Shown in pieces: positions 54,628 to 64,000 of a stretch of 64,000 nucleotides of DNA (within the stretch, counting starts at the first letter, position 1; every line of letters begins with the position of its first letter). The notes under the pieces were generated by a model, which had not been told where the DNA came from, did not search any database, and worked only from the letters and a program-made list of their open reading frames with translations. Source of the stretch: Porticoccaceae bacterium (GTDB taxonomy: Bacteria; Pseudomonadota; Gammaproteobacteria; Pseudomonadales; Porticoccaceae). The stretch is from contig CACEBC010000010.1 of NCBI GenBank assembly GCA_902557735.1, positions 1-64,000 on the forward strand, read 5' to 3'. A program made the translations under genes and the position numbers.

Positions 54628-56130
54628 ATGATACAAACATCGAAATCTAAGTCTAATAGAATTGGTTCTAAAGGGACCAAAAAGAAAATCGAAATCTGGG
54701 TTTATCTCTGTTTTCCACAACTTGCACTGGATGCTTTGTTAAGCCAATTAGTTAAACAAGCATGTAACAAACCTCTTGCTGTTATTTTCCAAAAACAGCA
54801 GACAAAACGCATCTATTGCTGTAGTACTCTGGCTGAAAGATATGGTATTGAAACCCACATGTCATTATCTACTGCACTCGCTTTATGCCCCGATCTACAC
54901 ATAAAAACTCGTGAGGTAAGTAAAGAAAGATACCACTTGGAACGATTGGCATTAATTGCCTACCGGTTTACTTCTACAGTAGCGTTCTATGGTCAATTAG
55001 GTCTCATAATAGAAATATCCCGATGCAAGAAGTTATATGGTAGCTACGACAATTTATTGCAGCAACTATACTTTCAAATGAGTAAGTATTCATCGAAACT
55101 AATCAATGGCATAGGACATACACCTCTGTCAGCGCATTTGAATTGTCAATCTAATTATCAAATACATATTCCGGATATCGGTGGTTTAACAGCACAGTCA
55201 CATACCATAAAGCTGGATGAATTCAAACTTAGTCAAAGAAATCATAAGCATCTTAAACAGCTAGGTTTGCATACAGTAGCTGATATCTTAAGGTTACCGC
55301 GCAGTACGATCAGCAACAATTTTGACAACGAGCTAATATCTCAGCTTGACCTATTAACTGGTGTAAAACCTGATTTATATACACTTTTTACTTTACCTAA
55401 TAAATTTAGCGATTACATGCAAAATCCTGATGGAATTTATAACAAAGATGCCTTGCATGTGCCGATGAAAACTCTGCTACTCCGACTTTGTGAATATTTA
55501 AAGAGCAGAAATTATCTATGCCAAGAAATTCAATGGTATTTCTTCCCATTGCTTGGCGAATCAGTATCTATGCATGTAAAGTTTTCCAAGGCGCATCGCA
55601 ACAAAAACAATTTTTTCTCCATTAGTCGTTTGCAACTAGAGCAGCTAAAACTACCTTATAGTGTCACAGAGATTTTATTAGAGAGTGATAAATTTATCTC
55701 AGCATTTAATTGTAATTTTGATTTTTTTGATGGCAATAATGTTTCGAGAAAGAATGAACTGATAGATCAACTTACTGCCAGATTGGGTAAGACATCTCTT
55801 TCGCAACCTTCCATACAAGCAGAATATTTACCTGAGCAGGCTAATTTGGTCCATGAAAAACAATTCTTAGCACCACGAAGCAGTAAAAAAAATAACTTTA
55901 GGCCGCTCTGGTTGTTGGCTAGCCCGCTACCAATAAAACAGAACGAGAATAAATTATTCTGGCATCGACCTCTGTCAATATTAAGTGGCCCAGAGCGGCT
56001 TTGCGATAACTGGTGGAGAAGTGATCAACAAAGAGATTATTACCTAGCTCATGATATGAAAGGTTCACGCTACTGGTTGTATCGAGATGTCCGAAGTAAG
56101 CGTTGGTTCATACATGGTATGTTTGCATAA
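54628..56130 (+). CDS. imuB: Y-family polymerase-like protein ImuB
   Basis: ImuB is a Y-family polymerase relative without polymerase activity that links ImuC and the beta clamp. The 500-residue protein begins, after a basic stretch, with IWVYLCFPQLALDALLSQ; KPLAVIFQKQQTKRIYCCST and YGIETHMSLSTALALCPDL follow. The acidic residues used for catalysis in active Y polymerases are not present (GLIIEISRCKKLYGSYDN). The helix-hairpin-helix part is LKQLGLHTVADILRLPRSTI, and the end WFIHGMFA is typical. It is coupled with imuA and convergent with the ligase gene, with a 7-base gap. Confidence 0.92.
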   Translation: MIQTSKSKSNRIGSKGTKKKIEIWVYLCFPQLALDALLSQLVKQACNKPLAVIFQKQQTKRIYCCSTLAERYGIETHMSLSTALALCPDLHIKTREVSKERYHLERLALIAYRFTSTVAFYGQLGLIIEISRCKKLYGSYDNLLQQLYFQMSKYSSKLINGIGHTPLSAHLNCQSNYQIHIPDIGGLTAQSHTIKLDEFKLSQRNHKHLKQLGLHTVADILRLPRSTISNNFDNELISQLDLLTGVKPDLYTLFTLPNKFSDYMQNPDGIYNKDALHVPMKTLLLRLCEYLKSRNYLCQEIQWYFFPLLGESVSMHVKFSKAHRNKNNFFSISRLQLEQLKLPYSVTEILLESDKFISAFNCNFDFFDGNNVSRKNELIDQLTARLGKTSLSQPSIQAEYLPEQANLVHEKQFLAPRSSKKNNFRPLWLLASPLPIKQNENKLFWHRPLSILSGPERLCDNWWRSDQQRDYYLAHDMKGSRYWLYRDVRSKRWFIHGMFA

Positions 56131-56137
56131 AAGAACG

Positions 56138-57676
56138 TCACTTTTCAGAGAGCTGTTCTCTGAGAACAAACTTCTGAACTTTGCCAGCGGGATTACGCGG
56201 TAAGACATCTACTATGTGCAATCTACTAGGAAGCTTGTATCGAGCCAGTTTGGATTCCGAATATTTTCTGAGCTCTTCCAAACTAATATCTGTGTTAGGA
56301 TTCAAAGCAATCACTGCTACCACCGCCTCGCCCCACTTTTCATCAGGCATACCTACCACCGCAACCTCAGCAATAGCATTATGACCATAGAGGATATTTT
56401 CTATCTCTGCCGGATAGACATTCTCACCGCCAGTGATAATCATATCTTTTACCCTATCACAGATGTATAAAAATCCTTCCTGATCTAAGTACCCTATGTC
56501 GCCACTATGGAACCAGCCCTGGTCGTCAATAGCTTCCGCTGTTGCTTCAGGTCGATTCCAATAACCTTTCATCACGTTTGGTCCCTTGATACAAACCTCT
56601 CCCCTCTCATAAGCGGCGAGAGCTTTGTTATCATTATCGACAATTCGTAAATCAGTATACATAGGAGCAAGACCCGCTGATCCTATCTTTTTTGTGGCCA
56701 GATCACTTGGTAGTATACTTGCAAAAGGCGCGGTCTCCGTAAGGCCATACCCCTGGCAGAAACTCACCCCTTGTGCAGCATATGTCTCAATCAGCGGAAC
56801 AGGGACCGGCGCGGCACCGCATGTAACAGAGATGATGCTACTAAAGTCTGTAGTCCCAAAAGCCTCGTGTTGGGACATCATCAAGAACATTGTAGGTGCA
56901 CCAAACATCGTGGAAATTTTATATTTTTCAATGTCCTGAAGAACACGGCCCGGATCGAAGCTTCTGTGGAGCACAACCTCAATGCCTTTGGCAAGCGACG
57001 CATGAGTGGTAACATTAAGACCGCCTATATGAAAAAGAGGAGCACAGGTCAGTGACGCACCTTTCATATTTTCTTCGATAAAACATACGTTAACGGTATT
57101 CCAAAAAATATTACCATGAGTCAACATCGCACCTTTTGGCAGGCCTGTGGTACCCGACGTATACATGATAAGTGCAATATCATCCTCACCCACATGCTCA
57201 AGCAGGTTCAAAGGTTCTCGATCACTCAAAAGAGTCTCCAGTCTCTCCCATCCAACCGCCTCATTCTCTATCGAAATATAACGCCTACAATGAAGGTGAT
57301 CTTTTTCATCATCAATCAGAGGTATAAAATTAGCATCAGCCATCATTGTTTGAATACCTGCATCATTTGCGATAAATCGAACTTCCGAACCTGTCAATCT
57401 AAAATTCAGTGGAACGAAAATCGCCCCAAGACATCCACATGCATAAAGTGTTTCCAAAAAGCAGGGGTGGTTTAATCCTATATAGCCAACTCGATCACCT
57501 TGACAGACGCCACCATCTCTCAACATCCCAGCTACTCTTCTTATTCGCTCTCCGAATTGAGCAAAGGTCTGTGAATATCCTTCAAAAGTCAGCGCTGCCG
57601 CGCATGGAGAAAGTTGCGCTCGTTTGAGTATAGAATGCGCCATTCCGATGTTTGTCTTATTCTTTTGAGACATCAT
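56138..57676 (-). CDS. Long-chain fatty acid/acyl-CoA ligase (AMP-forming)
   Basis: This is an ANL-superfamily enzyme of 512 residues. It has the P-loop IMYTSGTTGLPKGAML, QGYGLTETAPFASIL, GWFHSGDIGYLDQEGFLYIC, DMIITGGENVYPAEIE, and the catalytic C-terminal Lys in PAGKVQKFVL. It activates a carboxylic acid to the CoA ester by an acyl-AMP. Chain length is unknown. It separates imuAB from imuC and may be part of the catabolic set rather than the SOS genes. Confidence 0.88.
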   Translation of the reverse strand: MMSQKNKTNIGMAHSILKRAQLSPCAAALTFEGYSQTFAQFGERIRRVAGMLRDGGVCQGDRVGYIGLNHPCFLETLYACGCLGAIFVPLNFRLTGSEVRFIANDAGIQTMMADANFIPLIDDEKDHLHCRRYISIENEAVGWERLETLLSDREPLNLLEHVGEDDIALIMYTSGTTGLPKGAMLTHGNIFWNTVNVCFIEENMKGASLTCAPLFHIGGLNVTTHASLAKGIEVVLHRSFDPGRVLQDIEKYKISTMFGAPTMFLMMSQHEAFGTTDFSSIISVTCGAAPVPVPLIETYAAQGVSFCQGYGLTETAPFASILPSDLATKKIGSAGLAPMYTDLRIVDNDNKALAAYERGEVCIKGPNVMKGYWNRPEATAEAIDDQGWFHSGDIGYLDQEGFLYICDRVKDMIITGGENVYPAEIENILYGHNAIAEVAVVGMPDEKWGEAVVAVIALNPNTDISLEELRKYSESKLARYKLPSRLHIVDVLPRNPAGKVQKFVLREQLSEK

Positions 57677-57909
57677 CTCGATCCCTGAAAATATGCGGTT
57701 TATTCAACTATGTTGCGTAGCAAATACTTTGGCATTTTAAGGTAACCCATTATCCAGTGTCGAGGAGGTTCAAGCATGTTGGTTAAACCAACTCATACGC
57801 GTTATTCAGGAAAAGAATAACATAATTCACGTCTAAGCTTTGACATTATAGGGAGTCCCCACACAATAACTAGCTACCTGAGAAAACTTAAGTATGCAGA
57901 AGACGCATA

Positions 57910-59156
<1,247 letters not shown>

Positions 59157-59218
59157 GCCCTCCCTGCCGCCAAGACCTCACAACAAATAACTTAACCAAC
59201 CAGATAGGCTGTGACGAG

Positions 59219-59806
59219 CTATTCCACGATTTTTTTAGCTCTAATTAGAGAGTGTCTCGTCGCATCGGATTCCGCCATGTCGGTCAATTGATTTTGATTA
59301 AGGGTACCTCGTGTGTGAGCTTCCAGTTTTTCGCCATCATAGGTGATGTATTTTTCAGGCCTCACTTCAATTACAACTCTCAAAGGAGAATCCAGTTTCT
59401 TTAGGAAATCTGCGGCGGCGGCATGATCGCCATCACAGCGTCTCAAGGCAAATAAAGGATAAAACCAATTCTTAATTTCGCGACTATTATGAACTATGCA
59501 AGTACCCTTTATAGTGACAGTTTTATTGGCCCCCAAAGAAGTTCCTTTGCTACTCAGCACAACTGATACTTTTGGATTTCTCCGCACAGCAGACACGCGG
59601 TGACGCTGTTCGGCGCAGGTTAACCATGCTTTACCTTCGTGCCACAACATCGTCATGATGACTCCCATTGGCCAACTATCCTTGGTACACCAGTTAAAAA
59701 CACATTCACGTTGAACTTGCAAGAGTTGTTCACGTTGTTGTTGATCTAGGCCATAAATCGATACTTTTTCGAAATCCTTTGGTGGTTCCATTAAATATAG
59801 TCCCAT
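59219..59806 (-). CDS. Pyridoxamine 5'-phosphate oxidase-family protein
   Basis: This is a split-barrel flavin-binding protein of 190-195 residues: WPMGVIMTMLWHEGKAWLTC, RVSAVRRNPKVSVVLSSKGT, KTVTIKGTCIVHNSREIKNW, and a C-terminal PLRVVIEVRPEKYITYDGEK. The pattern fits the PNPOx-like/F420 or FMN-binding group. The true substrate is unknown. ATG 59806 or 59791 may be the start. It is divergent from imuC, so the 111-165 bases between include both promoters. Confidence 0.75.
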   Translation of the reverse strand: MGLYLMEPPKDFEKVSIYGLDQQQREQLLQVQRECVFNWCTKDSWPMGVIMTMLWHEGKAWLTCAEQRHRVSAVRRNPKVSVVLSSKGTSLGANKTVTIKGTCIVHNSREIKNWFYPLFALRRCDGDHAAAADFLKKLDSPLRVVIEVRPEKYITYDGEKLEAHTRGTLNQNQLTDMAESDATRHSLIRAKKIVE

Positions 59807-59917
59807 TTGTATGAATGCGAGAGAGGTACTTTTGAAATATCATTCATCTAAGCCTCAGAAGCGTCATGGTAAAACAATTTTTTATTTTTAGTATATTTAG
59901 AAATCATAGCTGATGCA

Positions 59918-59967
59918 TTATTCTACCAAAATAACTGTATAAAAATACAGTTATTTTGGTAGAATAA
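59918..59967 (+). promoter_or_regulatory. imuC operator: LexA box inside a 23-bp perfect inverted repeat
   Basis: The LexA core CTGTATAAAAATACAG is at 59935-59950. It is the centre of a perfect inverted repeat with 23-base arms, 59918-59940 and 59945-59967, and a 4-base AAAA centre. The arms extend 17 bases beyond the LexA core on each side. A -10-like TATAAA (59938-59943) overlaps the core; no good -35 is seen. The right arm ends only 4 bases before ATG 59972, where a ribosome binding site would be; no Shine-Dalgarno is seen. Confidence 0.85.
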
Positions 59968-59971
59968 AAGA

Positions 59972-62900
59972 ATGAGCTATGCTGAATTACATTGCGTGAG
60001 CCACTACAGTTTTTTACGTGGCGTATCACATCCTGCTGATTTGATTAATACGGCTAAGATCCTAGGTTATCAATCATTAGCAATTACTGATGAATGCTCT
60101 CTAGCTGGGGTAGTTAAAGCACATGTAGCTGCTCAAGAGTCTGGCTTACATTTAATCCTTGGCAGCGAATTCAAACTCGATGGACACCGATTAATTACTT
60201 TGGTGACAAACCAGCAATCATATTCTGAATTGTCCTCTCTTATTACTTTGGCACGCAGACGAAGTGAGAAAGGAGAGTATCAGATAAAATGGTCTGATAT
60301 CAAATATAACCTAAATAATAGTCTGATAATCTGGCTTCCATCAAAACATTCAGAAAATGACAATCAAACTGCCACAAAATTAAGCAAATGGTTTAGTGGA
60401 CGCTTATGGATTGGAGTCGAGCACTTGTTAAGTGGTGCTGAATCAGCAGATTATGCCTATTTGTACAATCTAGCTAATTTATGGAAAATTCCAATGGTAG
60501 CCTCTGGTGATGTTCACATGCATTGTAAACAACGTCGAGCACTTCAGGACACCTTAACTGCTATCAAACATAATTGTTCTGTTATGGAGCTAGGTCTACG
60601 GCGCTTTTCCAATGCAGAGCGGTATCTAAGACCCTTGTCATACTTAAAAAAAATCTATCCATCTTCGTTAATCACAGAAACATTAAAAATCGCTCAACGT
60701 TGCACTTTCTGTCTGGACGAACTGCGTTATGAATACCCAAAAGAAGCAGTAGCAGAGCATCTAACTCCAACGCAACAACTTAAACATTTAGTAGAAATAG
60801 GAGTAACAAAACGTTGGCCTCAAGGGGTAAGTTCGAAGATTCTAAAACAAATAGCATATGAATTAAAAATCATTGCCGAGCTTGGTTATGAATTTTATTT
60901 TTTAACAGTCTATGACATAGTTGATTTTGCTCGTAACCGAAATATTCTTTGCCAAGGCCGCGGATCTGCTGCTAATTCTATAGTTTGCTATTGTTTATTT
61001 ATTACCGAAGTTTCTCCCGAACAAGTCTCATTATTATTTGAAAGATTTATTTCTAGGGAACGCAATGAACCTCCTGATATAGATATCGATTTTGAACACG
61101 AACGTCGTGAAGAAGTTATTCAATATATATATAAAAAATATACTCGTGAGAGAGCTGCGTTAGCAGCTACTGTAATCACTTATAAGCCACGCAGTGCTGT
61201 TCGGGATGTCGGCAAAGCATTGGGCCTAGACCCTCTCTTTATTGAACAACTGAGTCAATCCATGTCCTGGTGGGAAAAGAGTGAAGAACTCACTGAACGT
61301 TTTAAAGAAATAGGACTTGACCAAAGTGGACGCCTATCGAATTATTTTTATCGCTTGTTAAAAGAAATTATAGGTACACCCAGACATCTTTCTCAACACG
61401 TTGGTGGTTTTATAATTACTGAAAATCCAATAAGTACACTTGTACCTGTAGAAAATGCAAGCATGCCTGATCGCACTGTCATTCAATGGGATAAAGAAGA
61501 TATAGAGATACTTGGGCTATTAAAAATAGATATCTTAGGGCTAGGAATGCTAACAGCTATTCGTCGCTGCTTGAATCTGGTAAATGAGCACCAAAAAAGC
61601 ACTGTACTATCATTAGAATCCATACCCAAAGAAGATAAGGTAACCTACGATATGCTCTGCAATGCAGACAGCATTGGCGTCTTCCAAGTAGAGTCACGTG
61701 CGCAGATGGCTATGTTACCTCGCCTCAAGCCTCGATGTTTTTATGATCTGGTAATTGAAATAGCTATTGTTCGACCTGGACCTATCCAAGGTGAGATGGT
61801 TCATCCTTACCTGCGGAGACGTCAAGGTCTCGAAAAAATTAAGTATCCAAGCTCGGAAATTAAAACAGTTTTGAAACGCACACTGGGCGTTCCAATATTT
61901 CAAGAGCAAGTTATTAAGTTAGCCATGGTAGCAGCAGGATTTTCTGGAGGGGAGGCTGACCAATTACGTCGCTCCATGGCCAGTTGGGGGAAAAACAATA
62001 AGCTTTATAACTTTGAAAAAAAACTCATTAAAGGAATGCAAGATAAAGGCTACTCATTAGAATTCGCGCAACGCTTATTTAAACAAATTCAGGGATTTGG
62101 CGTATATGGTTTTCCTGAATCCCACTCGGCAAGCTTTGCTCTGCTCGCCTATTTTTCTGCCTGGTTAAAGTGCCACCATCCAACTGCTTTCTATTGCGCT
62201 ATTCTCAACAGTCAACCCATGGGGTTTTACAGCCCCTCACAATTAGTTCAGGATGCTTTACGCCATAATGTCGAAGTGCGACCAATAGATGTAAACCATA
62301 GTAATTGGGAGCATACTCTAGAAGAGAATCCTGAAAACGCATCCCAACTATCCCTGAGACTTGGTTATAAGTTAATCAAGGGAATGTCTCAGAATGTCGC
62401 CCAGCGAATTGTGAGCGCCCGGAAATCAGTCTCCTCCGACAAATTCTATTTCACTAGTGTACGGGATTTTTCAGAAAAAACTTCTATATCAGCTAATGTT
62501 CTAACACTATTAAGTTCCTGTGGAGCTTTTGACTCACTATCTGAGCATCGTCGTGAAGCATATTGGAATTCGCTTGAAACGACCCACCAATACCCGATCC
62601 TAAGTGCCATAAATAAGATACCGTCTACAAGTTTACAACGGGATATCGATCCACTCTATAGTAATTATCCTAAAGAGCAGCTTTCACCTTCTAATGAAAT
62701 AGAAGACTTGCATGCTGATTATCATAATATGGGAATGACGTTAGGACGACATCCCTTAAGCATATTAAAAGAAAAATTCTCAAACCTGAGAAAATGCTGC
62801 CGCCACATTGAACTATCGAAACTAGAGAACCAAAGCTGGGTCAGTATTATTGGTATCGTAACTGGACGTCAACGTCCCGGAACCAAATCCGGCGTTATCT

Positions 62901-63115
62901 TTCTCACCCTAGAAGATGAGACCGGTAATAGTAATATTGTAATCTGGAAGAATGTGCAGAAAAAGTATCGCCCAGCACTCTTGAAGGCTCAGCTACTAAT
63001 GGTCAAGGGTACCATCGAAACTGATGGTCCAGTAACCCACATAATTGCTAGGGAATTGGTTGACTGCAGCGAACTTTTATATAAAACGAAAATTCGTTCT
63101 CGGAACTTCCATTAA
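59972..63115 (+). CDS. imuC: Error-prone DNA polymerase ImuC (DnaE2)
   Basis: ImuC is the second, error-prone C-family polymerase, induced by DNA damage and used with ImuA and ImuB. The 1047-residue size is typical. It begins MSYAELHCVSHYSFLRGVSH and has AITDECSLAGVVKAH in the PHP domain, catalytic acids in EPPDIDIDFEHERREEVI, GVFQVESRAQMAMLPRLKP, FYDLVIEIAIVRPGPIQGEM, and a C-terminal OB fold (WVSIIGIVTGRQRPGTKSG). It is separated from imuAB by about 3.8 kb with three other genes but has its own LexA site. It is convergent with sucD, 22 bases apart. Confidence 0.94.
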   Translation: MSYAELHCVSHYSFLRGVSHPADLINTAKILGYQSLAITDECSLAGVVKAHVAAQESGLHLILGSEFKLDGHRLITLVTNQQSYSELSSLITLARRRSEKGEYQIKWSDIKYNLNNSLIIWLPSKHSENDNQTATKLSKWFSGRLWIGVEHLLSGAESADYAYLYNLANLWKIPMVASGDVHMHCKQRRALQDTLTAIKHNCSVMELGLRRFSNAERYLRPLSYLKKIYPSSLITETLKIAQRCTFCLDELRYEYPKEAVAEHLTPTQQLKHLVEIGVTKRWPQGVSSKILKQIAYELKIIAELGYEFYFLTVYDIVDFARNRNILCQGRGSAANSIVCYCLFITEVSPEQVSLLFERFISRERNEPPDIDIDFEHERREEVIQYIYKKYTRERAALAATVITYKPRSAVRDVGKALGLDPLFIEQLSQSMSWWEKSEELTERFKEIGLDQSGRLSNYFYRLLKEIIGTPRHLSQHVGGFIITENPISTLVPVENASMPDRTVIQWDKEDIEILGLLKIDILGLGMLTAIRRCLNLVNEHQKSTVLSLESIPKEDKVTYDMLCNADSIGVFQVESRAQMAMLPRLKPRCFYDLVIEIAIVRPGPIQGEMVHPYLRRRQGLEKIKYPSSEIKTVLKRTLGVPIFQEQVIKLAMVAAGFSGGEADQLRRSMASWGKNNKLYNFEKKLIKGMQDKGYSLEFAQRLFKQIQGFGVYGFPESHSASFALLAYFSAWLKCHHPTAFYCAILNSQPMGFYSPSQLVQDALRHNVEVRPIDVNHSNWEHTLEENPENASQLSLRLGYKLIKGMSQNVAQRIVSARKSVSSDKFYFTSVRDFSEKTSISANVLTLLSSCGAFDSLSEHRREAYWNSLETTHQYPILSAINKIPSTSLQRDIDPLYSNYPKEQLSPSNEIEDLHADYHNMGMTLGRHPLSILKEKFSNLRKCCRHIELSKLENQSWVSIIGIVTGRQRPGTKSGVIFLTLEDETGNSNIVIWKNVQKKYRPALLKAQLLMVKGTIETDGPVTHIIARELVDCSELLYKTKIRSRNFH

Positions 63116-63137
63116 AACTAAAATCTACTTGAATGCA

Positions 63138-64000
63138 TTACCAACCGGCCACTTCTTTGAGCGCTGACCCAATCTCGGCCAAGCTCCTAACGGTCATGAC
63201 CCCTGCATCATGAAGGGCTGCAAATTTCTCCTCAGCGGTACCTTTACCACCAGATATGATGGCTCCTGCGTGCCCCATCCGTTTTCCGGGTGGGGCTGTT
63301 ACACCTGCAATATAAGACACAACAGGTTTGTCGACATGATCTTTTATAAATGCGGCAGCCTCTTCTTCTGCGGTTCCTCCGATTTCGCCAATCATAACAA
63401 TAGCTTCCGTGTCAGGGTCTTGTTCAAACAAAGCTAAAATATCTGTAAAACTAGACCCGGGGATCGGGTCACCGCCAATTCCAACGCAAGAAGACTGCCC
63501 AAAACCATGATCAGTAGTTTGTTTGACAGCTTCATATGTTAAAGTTCCTGAGCGTGATACTATTCCAGTCTTTCCAGGGACATGGATGTGACCTGGCATT
63601 ATCCCCATTTTACATTCACCCGGGGTAATAACACCCGGGCAGTTCGGACCTATCAAGCGAACGCCTAATTGATCACATACGACTTTACATTCCAGCATGT
63701 CCAGTGTTGGTATGCCTTCCGTTATACATACAACTAAGTCCACTCCTGCATTTGCCGCCTCAAGAATGGAGTCTTTGCAATACGGAGCAGGAACATAGAT
63801 AACTGAAGCCTCAGCGCCAGTCTCCCCCACAGCTTCATTTACCGTATTAAATACAGGAAGACCCAGATGTGAAGTCCCTCCCTTACCCGGTGTAACGCCT
63901 CCGACCACTTTAGTGCCGTATGCAATGGCCTGCTCAGAGTGAAAAGTGCCCTGGCTGCCAGTAAATCCTTGACATATAACTTTGGTATTTTTGTTTACAA
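63138..64000 (-). CDS. sucD: Succinate-CoA ligase alpha subunit (start just outside the window)
   Basis: SucD with SucC converts succinyl-CoA to succinate in the TCA cycle, making ATP or GTP. About 287 residues are visible, from [20 protein letters not shown] to the stop; only about 2-5 N-terminal residues should be missing. It has [20 protein letters not shown] (CoA-binding), [32 protein letters not shown] and the active-site His in [19 protein letters not shown]. It is on the minus strand; sucC would be expected right of the window. Confidence 0.96.
   Translation of the reverse strand, partial: VNKNTKVICQGFTGSQGTFHSEQAIAYGTKVVGGVTPGKGGTSHLGLPVFNTVNEAVGETGAEASVIYVPAPYCKDSILEAANAGVDLVVCITEGIPTLDMLECKVVCDQLGVRLIGPNCPGVITPGECKMGIMPGHIHVPGKTGIVSRSGTLTYEAVKQTTDHGFGQSSCVGIGGDPIPGSSFTDILALFEQDPDTEAIVMIGEIGGTAEEEAAAFIKDHVDKPVVSYIAGVTAPPGKRMGHAGAIISGGKGTAEEKFAALHDAGVMTVRSLAEIGSALKEVAGW

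Noticed and set aside
59972-63115. imuC as the missing remainder of dnaE
   Set aside because: It is complete from its own start (MSYAELHC) to its end and has DnaE2-type features and size; it cannot be joined to the 90-codon dnaE fragment.

Overview
The window comes from the chromosome of a Gram-negative gammaproteobacterium of moderately low GC content. The evidence is the block rpsB-tsf-pyrH-frr-uppS-cdsA-dxr-rseP-bamA-skp-lpxD-fabZ-lpxA-lpxB-rnhB-dnaE and the block map-glnD-dapC-(arsC-like)-dapD, both known from Pseudomonas and relatives, plus lipid A synthesis and a LexA-controlled imuA/imuB/imuC mutasome. A large set of acyl-CoA genes suggests a heterotroph, possibly marine, that lives on lipids or isoprenoids. 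The species cannot be named from sequence reading alone.

Region 1 (1-15.8 kb) is the translation and envelope block, but it is rearranged. On the minus strand the genes run rpsB to rseP to the first ~675 codons of bamA and then stop abruptly near 6300. There they meet the first ~90 codons of dnaE running the other way. The missing bamA 3' end is at positions 1-264 on the plus strand, followed by skp, lpxD, fabZ, lpxA, lpxB, rnhB and an extra KAS III gene. This is what a ~6.4 kb inversion with one end in bamA and the other in dnaE would give. Because both genes are essential, an assembly or amplification chimera is at least as likely as a real inversion.

Region 2 (15.9-22.7 kb, plus strand) holds map, glnD, dapC, nth, an ArsC-like reductase gene and dapD: protein maturation, PII nitrogen signalling and the succinylase branch of lysine/diaminopimelate synthesis.

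Region 3 (22.8-52.7 kb) is a catabolic region. It has an alpha/beta hydrolase, an alkylsulfatase-like metallo-beta-lactamase protein, a thiolase, two SDRs, a MaoC hydratase, two adjacent pairs of acyl-CoA dehydrogenases that look like alpha2beta2 enzymes, and a fifth, IVD-type dehydrogenase. It also has an HSL-type esterase, a nitronate monooxygenase-like protein, a GST, an SCP2 protein, an ACAD10/11-like phosphotransferase and an MFS transporter. A carboxylase operon (AtuA-like, carboxyltransferase, enoyl-CoA hydratase, biotin-carboxylase subunit) resembles the acyclic-terpene/geranyl-CoA or leucine degradation systems. Together these could activate, oxidise, carboxylate, hydrate and cleave branched or isoprenoid acyl chains. 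A type-B carboxylesterase-like protein has lost its catalytic serine and histidine. A small membrane-protein trio (YccA/BI-1, a 68-aa protein, a TMEM205/DUF4149-like protein) lies in the middle.

Region 4 (52.7-63.1 kb) is the SOS mutagenesis region. A decayed AraC-type regulator is followed by imuA-imuB, an acyl-CoA ligase, a decayed O-acetylhomoserine sulfhydrylase and a flavin-type oxidoreductase gene, then imuC (dnaE2). imuA and imuC each have a perfect LexA core (CTGT-N8-ACAG) embedded in a much longer perfect inverted repeat close to the start codon. The window ends in sucD (minus strand), cut just inside its start. No tRNA, rRNA, insertion sequence or CRISPR array was seen.
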